64,000 nucleotides of DNA from Acheta domesticus (Eukaryota; Arthropoda; Insecta; Orthoptera; Gryllidae): the NCBI GenBank assembly GCA_031308135.1, contig JAHLJT010000631.1, positions 176,130,282-176,194,281 of the forward strand. Reading direction: 5' to 3'. The notes beneath the pieces are model-generated. The model had not been told where the DNA came from. It did not search any database and was given only the letters and a program-made list of their open reading frames with translations. The translations under genes were made by a program, and so were the position numbers. Positions 1 to 9,700 of this stretch are shown here, in pieces (positions within the stretch are counted from its first letter, which is position 1; every line of letters begins with the position of its first letter).

Positions 1-593
1 AATAATAATAATAATACGCGCTTAATAAATTTAGTTCAGAAATATCTGGTTGTATTACACTTGACCATAGTTATCTGAAAGTTTCTTTTACTTTTTGCTG
101 TTACTTTTTCTCCGACATCTTCTGACAAACGAGACACGTTGCTGCTCCATTTCTCCCCGTGAATAAAATATCGTGCTTCCAGTTAGCATTGAACCGACGA
201 TTCGCAACTCCTCGATTTTTCGGTACCTGCTATGGTGTGCACCCTCTGTTCAACCTCGCGACTGACCACTGCTGAAAGAGAAATCTAAAGATCAGTAAAG
301 TGAAGGGACAGCTCGGCCATCGGGGACTATGCCAATCCCGGGGACAATGCCAATCCTGGTTCTCGTGGGGCGGTGTGGGGCGCCTTGGGGCGCGAGGCGC
401 GGGCTTCCCGACGCCCCAAGAAGGGGCTTAAATGGGGCGCTTGTGCACCTCTGCTCTAGTAAGCTTGTTACCTTGCCCGCGACCATGGCATGCATGGTCT
501 AGATCCTGAGGAGGCCGGTTCACAGGATGTACCCCTTCCCTTTCCGTGGAATGCTTAAGTGGTTTCCTCCTTGATAATACGGCTGGCTTACAG

Positions 594-755
594 CATGCCC
601 ACTGTGGACGCGGCGTTGTCCTGGGAGCCGGGGACCCCGGCGCCCGCGTCGGCCTGGAGCGCGCAGCTGCTGGCGCCCGCCGCCGCCACCGTCGCCCTCA
701 CGGCGCTGCTGGGCGCGCTCGACTGCGCCGTGTGGGACGCCTCGCTGCTCGGCAG
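594..755 (+). CDS. Gustatory receptor A exon with membrane segment 3
   Basis: This exon starts after a ttacag acceptor with the last base of a split codon, then reads MPTVDAALSWEPG and a hydrophobic stretch (LLAPAAATVALTALLGALDC) before LLGR. It ends in phase 2 (ag, then gtcagc). The donor is weak at +3 compared with the gtaagt of the matching gene B exon (42578-42739). The two exons share the start (x-P-x-V-D), the hydrophobic core and the LGR end, but differ clearly in the linker. In the family this segment corresponds roughly to TM3. The two preceding exons are outside the window. Confidence 0.82.
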
Positions 756-3700
756 GTCAGCGGCGCAGCGGCCGATCGCATTGCCAGTCCTCTTGTTCAG
801 ACTCGAGAAACACTCTAAAACAGTGTTGTCAAGATCTATGCCACGAACGGGAGTCCATGGCATGAGTACCACGACGAAATCGCCTCTCCACGAAGTTCAT
901 AACCCCACCGCAAGAGACAACGCCATCACTATTGTAAAACGGCGGGGTTACTAATAGTTTCCTCTCCCAACGCTAGTGGTGCAGAGAAGCTCGTGGCATG
1001 GCAGGCGTGCCACTGTCACCAGTAAGAGATCTTGACGCCACTGCTCTAAAGACAGTAAGCTCTAAAACAATAAGAAGACGAATATTTTATAGCGATTTTT
1101 GCGAAATACGAATAGCAAAAGTTACGCAATAAGGAGAATTATGATAAACAGGAGCGGATTTTGATTATCTATAACATCACCAAAAAATTATCAATGAAAT
1201 GTTCTTAAAATGTTTTGAAATATATCTTAAAAGAGAAGAAAAATTACGTTTTTTAAACCAGTTCAGATGAACAACTCAAGCTGTTTGATATGTTACTGAA
1301 GTAATAGAAGCTTCTTGTTCTAAAATATTGGAGATACAGATTTTTTCTTAATCAGATCTGTTCTTTAAATTTAGATATATAAATGATGTCATGTACAATG
1401 TTTTCAAAATATGAGTAGTTTTCGTGTAACTTTACGTGAAATAAAGAGAATTTAAAAACAAGATTTTCTCAGAAACCGCTTCAAATTGTGTCTCTATTTT
1501 TTCTTGGGTAGTGTAAAATGTAATTATAAAATTGGCGCAGATCCGTATTTTTTTGAATTAATTCAAAAATTTCAAATGTTATAAACCATGCACTACAGAA
1601 TGTGCTGATTAGCACCATCAGTTTTACAAAACCATGTCGAATGACATCCGATTTCGAGTACTTAAAGTAATGTTGACTGCGTCCTTTTTAAGCACCCAAA
1701 AAACTGCCGATAGCCATCTCTTAATGCAACAACGGTCGTTGTATATTGAATTACACTCGTCGAAGAGATTAATGAGAAAAGTAGACTTCGTTACAAAGTT
1801 GAACATTTTTCTTTATGTAGAAAAAATAAAATGTCATGAATATAATTGATGTTGATGGTGCAGCCTTGTCGATGCTAATCATATAACTAAAAGATACAAT
1901 AAGGATGCTCATCAGTATTACACATTTATATTAAAAGGTTTCACTTGGTGACAATTTGTGTAGCTAAGAATTTTGAATACTTCCCAAGAAATTATTTTCC
2001 AACCAAATATATGTTGAAAGAGAGGAACTCATACAACACCAATAACAAAAAAGTTTCTCTGAGTAAAGAAAGGTGTTATAAACGGAGTTCAGGGCCTTGG
2101 AGAGAAATTAAGCGCTTGAGCAGCATTTGGTGTGTCGATTGATGCCCAGAGTGTTGGTGCAGTTCGTGATCGTAACCCTGGATGCGCTGTTCGTGGGGTT
2201 GGTGCTGTTCGTTCGCTCGCGCCTGTGGCGCATCAACCGCCTCCTCGAGGAGCACCTCTGCCGCCCCACACCTCTCGTCCCTTCTGCCGCTGGGCTCTTC
2301 GATGAGCAGGTGAGGAACACAGATCGATACACAACACATCAATTTGTTTAAATTATTTATTCATCAAATAAAAAAAATAAATAAAATAGTACATTATGAA
2401 ACGATGATGTAATGATGGGTATTAATACACGAGTGTGATATTACGATACGAGCGAGGAACGAGCGGGTAACGTAAACTTCACACGAGTGTATTAATATCC
2501 ATTACATAGAGTTTCATACGGTACTTTTTCTGTCACTTTTATAAGTTTAACTTTTACAGTGAATAGTTTCGTGGCAGTTGATTCAGCCAAGGCCACCTAG
2601 CGGACAACTACCTAAATCTACCCTCGCATGCTGCCGCAGGTGGCTGTGGTTGGGAGTCCTCCTGCTTGGGAGTACTATGCTAGTCAAATAGGATCAAAGT
2701 GAAATTACGACCTACTTTATTTTAAATAATATACCAGGAAAAATACTAAAAATAAAAGAAATTAAAACTATCGAGCATAATATAATATAAAATACAAATT
2801 TAATGTATACAATCGAACGAAACGTTTACTAAAATAATTCTTACTGATTAATTGTCAATACTTGGTTTGCAAACTTCTCTGGGCTTGGTCAAGGACCTGT
2901 ATCATAATGAAAACTGTATCGAAAAGACAATCATTATGCAACTGGTTGCAGCCATCAAATTACAGCATTATATAATGGGAGTAGAAAAAGGAAGTTTTAA
3001 AACACATGCGGTGTCGGCTGATTTGCAGTTTTCGTCAGGTCTTTTTTACATGAAAACTCTAAAAATATGAAAACACAAACGACCATATAACTATATTTCA
3101 AATTTTAATCTACATCACTAAACACTACAAGCTACCTTGTCCCGCCAAATCTCACACTGTCGTTCACACCCATCCAGCTGCACCCAGGTGCCTCGCCCTG
3201 CTTCACATGGCCCCGACACGCTTAGCCCTGCCCTCCACGTTTGCTAAGGACAACAGAATTGAATGTAGATATGGTGTTGCACACTCTCGGTAACCTTCCA
3301 ATAAAAATGTTTTAATTCAATTTTTCAGAGGCGAGTTACGCTATTGACATGAATCAATATGCATTTAATGGAAATTGTATGAGCTTTAAGACATATTTGA
3401 TCCACTTTCATGAATGTCTTCAATTTTAATGAAACATTTGCGAAAAACTAAGAATGCGCTCTTAAATTTTCCTTTAAAGTATATGAATTGAAAATGGAGT
3501 TAGATCGACAAATCCTCGCGCAAGTAGTTATTTTTCCATTGTTTTGATGTAAATGTGTAGACAATTCCCTTAAGGTCGGAATAAAACTAGAAAAGAAAGA
3601 ACAGTTGTATAAAAGGCAAACAAACATTACCCTTTATATAATTTTTTAATCTGTATTTTGTAATCTGTGCAAACGCAGAGTGTCCTTACGCCCATCAAGG

Positions 3701-6700
3701 CTGCAAATAGCTGGTTATTGAAGCGGGTGTCTATGTTTGAATTTGGAAGGGAAGGTTTCGAAATATGATACACGGAGGGAAGAAGTGTCCGAACACGCCA
3801 CGACACTACGCCTATAACTTATCGGGGTCCTAATGCATAGACTTCACGTACTCTTAGCACTCCTGCTCCATATCCATGGGCCACCCAGGCTATGCAACGT
3901 TAAAGGTCAAATTACAAATAAGGTCTTGTCGCAGAAACAAGATAAGCAATACAAGTCACAGAAAGTCTCCCGTTATTCCTACATGATAATATCTCTCTTT
4001 TGATGAAAGTAGGGTTAATTAATGTTTCCGGGCATGTAAACGTATGAAGTAATTAGTTCCGTGAGTATTGAATGGTTTATCCCATTCGATGGCAGGATGT
4101 TGAGAACCGGCACCGACCTACACGCCGGTTTACATGAGATTTTCACCATGTAAGAGTAAGTAAGGGGGTCGGAGAGGACAAGACTGAGAAAGGCGGCCCC
4201 CAGTGGGTCTCCGTGCCAGTCTTGGGACGTATGTAACGTGCACTGAGGATGCAAGACCTCAGAGCGTGCCCCGACTGGGGCGTGTGTTACATTCACTGAA
4301 CTACCACACGTCTTCAGGCATATGTGGTAATGCATTGCATATAAATGTGTGTAAGGAGTGAGGATAGGAAAAATCGGAAGAAGGAAAAATCGCGCGCTGT
4401 CCATGGCCCTTTTTTTAGATTAGTGCTGGTGTTCATCGGTGAAACCACGTTAAACTACCGATCTAAGCAGCCGGCCGCTTGAATTCTTCTACCGGCAGTA
4501 GATGAATTAGGAACAGTTATCTAGTTGTAACAAAAATCCTCTACCGTCGAGGATCGAATCTTAAGATCTCCCCGACCGAGTCGCTGCATAGGCAACAGGA
4601 AAGCTAGCTCTGAGCTAAACTGAGCCGATAAAAGTACGTCTTCTCTTGTTTCTACATTCCTCTTGTTCATGAAACGCTTGGGACAGGAAAAAGCCAAGCC
4701 AGACTTGACCAAAATCGAGATACAGCGGGAATCCGCGCCTCACTAATCCGAGATTCCGTGCAATCCGAAATGAAAAACAGCCTGATGTGTGCCAAGAAAC
4801 CATACAAGCAAGTAAGCAGCGATAATCAAGAGCTGTCTCTCGACGGGTTGGCAACACTGCCGCCTGTCAGTCTGTCTGCTACATTGCTGTGACAGGTTCG
4901 CGCTCATTTACATTTATGTATGTAACTACATTTAATTTTAACAGTATCTGCACATAAATTTGACTTCGTAATACATCGTTGTTCCGTAAAAATATAATGC
5001 AATTCCGTAATTTATATTTTTCCTTTTTTCATGTAATCCAAATATCATCTGCTGTGTTTTGAAGTTGGCGCGCACGCACGAGACGGCGCGTGTTCTAAAA
5101 TAAATTCCATAGAGCAGCAAGATAGTATTCGCTCCACCAGACAGCTATCCACCGGAGCGAGTCTAGGCCAGCCACTGCGAGGGGTATATAACGGGCAGCC
5201 TGGCACCCGGAAGAGCAGAATAGTTTATGATTCATGCCGAGTGCGCTTCAGGGATTGTGATAGTTACCGTTAAGCCGACCTCGTCAGTGCTCCGTTCATT
5301 TTTTTGGACTATTGGAATTAGGATAAGAACTGGTAATATGGTGAACAGCTAAGAACTTAGTATTTCCTTTTCTGGTTAGTGGTATACCTGGAATCATTGA
5401 TTGTATGATTTGGATAGTGGCTCTTGTTTGTAAAGCTGAAAAAGCACAATAAACTATTATTGTTGAAACACTTGTCTTCCAACTTCTTCATTATTTCACC
5501 ATCAGCCCCATTTCCTAGGACTATGGCGAGTCTATTGTGTTAACATACACTATTAGCGGTAGACTTTCTGCGACTGGTGTGGTTTATCTGGTTATTGCTC
5601 GGTTTGTACACGTAGTTGGCCTCGCGTGCGGCGGCGTGCGCGTTGTCAGCGCGCGGCCACCTGGACGCCCTGGCCGCCAGCCTCAACGCCACCTTCGGCG
5701 CGCCGCTGCTGCTCGAGCTGACGGCCGTGCCCGTGGGCGTGGTGTGCTGCGTATACGCCGCCCTCGCCACCATTGCCAGCTCCTCGCCCCGCCCGGTCAA
5801 CGCCACCGCACAGGTAAAATTCGCGCGCGCGCAACCGCTGCGCTCGGCCACGTCTCAGACGCTGGCCATCCCAAAAACGTTGACTTCCTATCTCTTCGGA
5901 CCGGAATAGGCGACTCAGTGCATCAACTGAAGCCACTGCAGTGCCTCTGACCGGGAGGTCCTTGGTTCGAGTACCGACGGCGGCAGGATTTTAGACACTA
6001 GCTTGTCAATTAGGTCGAATTCAATCGCTCTCTGGAGAAGAATTCTAGCGGCCGGATGCTCTGATCGGTAGTTTGCCGTGGTTTCTCTGATCAACACCAG
6101 GCGAATGCCGGAGCAGTACCCTATCAAAGAGGCCACGGTCTGTACGCGATCTCTTTCTCTTTCTTATCCTACCATCATCTCTTACACAAACACACTAACA
6201 TGCACTACACTACCACACATGTCGGGAGACCGGTCGGAAACTTAGAGCTTGTCCCGGTTGGGGCGGTGCCCCGCTGGTGGGAAATACATGCTGGGGGAAA
6301 GCCACGCTGGCCGACGGTAGGTCGCCGCCAGATCTCGCCATCCAGTGGAGAAAGATCACCGCCACCTCCCGATGAAAAACATGCATTACAGTTTTGGGAC
6401 TAATGATCTCAGTAGTTGACGCGCCCGGAATCACTAACAATTAATTAATCTCTCTTCGATAGGCAGCTGGCAGAAAATTCTGTAACAGCCTCAAACACAG
6501 TTTTTTTTATCTTATTTAGACTCCGTTTTAGAAACCACGTAAGAAAATTAATGAATATTACTAACACACGCACAAGTCATTTCTGGGCGTAAGTTTTGCG
6601 ATTACTATCCCCAGCTCGTATTGGGCTAGAAATTCAAATCGATGTTTTTTGAACTGCGCAACAATGCGTTGCTCGCTTCTGTATAATGTTCTGCGAATTT

Positions 6701-9700
6701 TGTAACAGTCAAATTTATTCCTGTTTGTTTCATTTGTAAGAGTAAGCAATTATTACTGCTCCTGACTATCGAAATGAATGCAGATATGTATCTCGCATAT
6801 GTATGGCGCTTTGTTTGAAATGGTTGAATTGGACGCTTTCAAGTAATAGCTGAGGTGTTAATAGCGCAGAAATTGCAATATTTAAATATTACTTAGCTAT
6901 CTCCAATAATGTGAGTAAGTGCTGTTGCTCGCTACACTAATTTTTGGACAGAGATAATGCATCTAAATTAACTGTGCATGCTCAGTGTCTCTCTTCTCAT
7001 GTATATGGATCACTTTTTCTAACGGCCGTCGAATGTTCAAATATCTTGTACGAACTCTACTTATGACGCACGTGCAGCAAAAGAAGCAGAAGGTCTGATA
7101 CGAGTAAGCAACCATCACTCCAGGGCAAACTTCTGCACTTTGCCAATCGTTGTTTTAAAGGTGAAATTAACATTCTACGGGAAGGTAAAATTAACACCCA
7201 ACTGGAATTCAGTATCCAACGGCCAGGTCTTGAATTGCGTTGTTAGGGGGCGATAGAAGTTAGCTGCGGACTGAAGGGTGATTACCTGTCAACTCAGCAA
7301 ACTAACACTATAGCTAATAACTTCATAGCTAATTCGAGAAACCAGCACTCATACAGGGGCGGAGTCAGGGAAGAGGTGGAGACGGGGAGGGGATAGTGTA
7401 GCTGATGAGCGGCGAGCCTATTTGTTGTGTGTTGGGAGCGGGATGTGATGGCCCAAGGCGCGGGCGGGGGAGGAGGCACGGTCGGCGCTGATGCGGCTGA
7501 TGAGCGGCGAGCGCGTGCGTTGTGTGTTGGCAGGGGAACGTGACGTGGCGGGGGGTGGAGGTGGAGGCAGGGGTGGCGCTGATGTGGCAGATGAGCGGCG
7601 AGCGCGTGCGTTGTGTGTTGGCAGGGGAACTTGACGTGGCCGGGGGCGGAGGCGGAGGCAGGGGTGGCGCTGATGTGGCAGATGAGCGGCGAGCGCGTGT
7701 GTTGTGTGTTGGCAGGGGAACTTGACGTGGCCGGGGGCGGAGGCGGAGGCAGGGGTGGCGCTGATGTGGCAGATGAGCGGCGAGCGCGTGTGTTGTGTGT
7801 TGGCAGGGGAACTTGACGTGGCCGGGGGCGGAGGCGGAGGCAGGGGTGGCGCTGATGTGGCTGATGAGCGGCGAGCGCGTGCGTTGTGTGTTGGCAGGGG
7901 AACTTGACGTGGCCGGGGGCGGAGGCGGAGGCAGGGGTGGCGCTGATGTGGCTGATGAGCGGCGAGCGCGTGCGTTGTGTGTTGGCAGGGGAACGTGACG
8001 TGGCGGGGGGTGGAGGTGGAGGCAGGGGTGGCGCTGATGTGGCAGATGAGCGGCGAGCGCGTGCGTTGTGTGTTGGCAGGGGAACTTGACGTGGCCGGGG
8101 GCGGAGGCGGAGGCAGGGGTGGCGCTGATGTGGCAGATGAGCGGCGAGCGCGTGTGTTGTGTGTTGGCAGGGGAACTTGACGTGGCCGGGGGCGGAGGCG
8201 GAGGCAGGGGTGGCGCTGATGTGGCTGATGAGCGGCGAGCGCGTGCGTTGTGTGTTGGCAGGGGAACTTGACGTGGCCGGGGGCGGAGGCGGAGGCAGGG
8301 GTGGCGCTGATGTGGCTGATGAGCGGCGAGCGCGTGTGTTGTGTGTTGGCAGGGGAACTTGACGTGGCCGGGGGCGGAGGCGGAGGCAGGGGTGGCGCTG
8401 ATGTGGCTGATGAGCGGCGAGCGCGTGCGTTCTGTGTTGGCAGGGGAACGTGACGTGGCCGGGGGCGGAGGCGGAGGCAGGGGTGGCGCTGATGTGGCTG
8501 ATGAGCGGCGAGCGCGTGTGTTGTGTGTTGGCAGGGGAACGTGACGTGGCCGGGGGCGGAGGCGGAGGCAGGGGTGGCGCTGATGTGGCTGATGAGCGGC
8601 GAGCGCGTGCGTTCTGTGTTGGCAGGGGAACGTGACGTGGCCGGGGGCGGAGGCGGAGGCAGGGGTGGCGCTGATGTGGCTGATGAGCGGCGAGCGCGTT
8701 GTGCTGGGTGCGGCGTCGCTGTTCGCGTGGGGCGCCTTCCGTGCGCTCAAGCTGCTGGTGGTTTCCGCCGCCTGCCAAGCCGCCGCTGTCGAGGCCCGGC
8801 GCTCTGGCCCTTTGGTACGCCCTATCGCTCCCACCCATGGGGATTTCGGAGAGTTCTGTCAGGAAGCTCACTGCTTCTGACAGGGAGTCTTAGGGCTCGA
8901 GTCCCTAAAGTGTCACATTTTCTGGACTAACTGCATAGCTAGGCCAAATTCCGACTGGAAAATTATTCTAGTGGCCATCAGCTCTGATAAGTAATTTTTC
9001 GTGCAGTTTTCTATCATGTAACACATTTTATTGCAATGTTAGGGTCAAATCCTGAAGCTTGCGTTGTGCTTTGACATGACTTTCGGAATGTCACTAAACT
9101 ATTTCAAGAAAGTCTGGTATTAATAATGGTGGCAAATGATATTTCAGTTTTGGCATCTAAAGTTTCAGTGTTCTCTGAAAAGCAGAAAAACACCATCTGC
9201 TGTCATTGGATTAAAAGCCCTCAATGTATCATGAATGGAAATGACTGGTGTCTTGGCTCTGTCTATGGGAAGATGCAAAACACATGTGTCTCGGAGATAA
9301 CAAGATTAACGTAAAATAAAGGGAGAATTAACATAAAACTATTGTAATACTGATCATGAAGTTGTAATTTTTTTAAAACTGCTCTTTTGTGGAAACACGC
9401 CAAACGAAAGCCTGCACTTCCGCCACCTAGCAGACGACACAGAAACTACATGAACGTTTCAGTCCAACTAGTGAGAGAAGTGGCAACTACAAGGAATCAA
9501 TACATGATTGAAAAAATGAAACAAACGTGTTCAAAACCCATATAAGAATAAGTTATTTTTAAAAGGGCTTAAGTAAAAACATCTAGGTTTTGGGAAATAG
9601 AGAAAAACATTTTAGTTCATAACCTCTTCTTTTATTCAATTTTAAAAATTGTAGGCTTGTTCTATTCATGTATTTAAATAGTTTGTTCTGCAAATTTTAA

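Larger units (their letters stand above)
2310..5615 (+). other. Gene A intron
   Basis: AT-rich intron with a foldback/dispersed repeat (2380-2990), a reverse-strand composite SINE (4093-4600) and a possible solo-LTR-like or promoter-like stretch (5040-5530). Between 3000 and 4090 I see nothing recognisable. Confidence 0.65.

Noticed and set aside
7294..8871. Open frames of about 490-525 codons on the - strand, rich in Pro, Arg and Ser
   Set aside because: They come from the 91-bp GC-rich array. Several frames stay open at once because the repeat lacks stops, and the protein just repeats itself through shifting frames.
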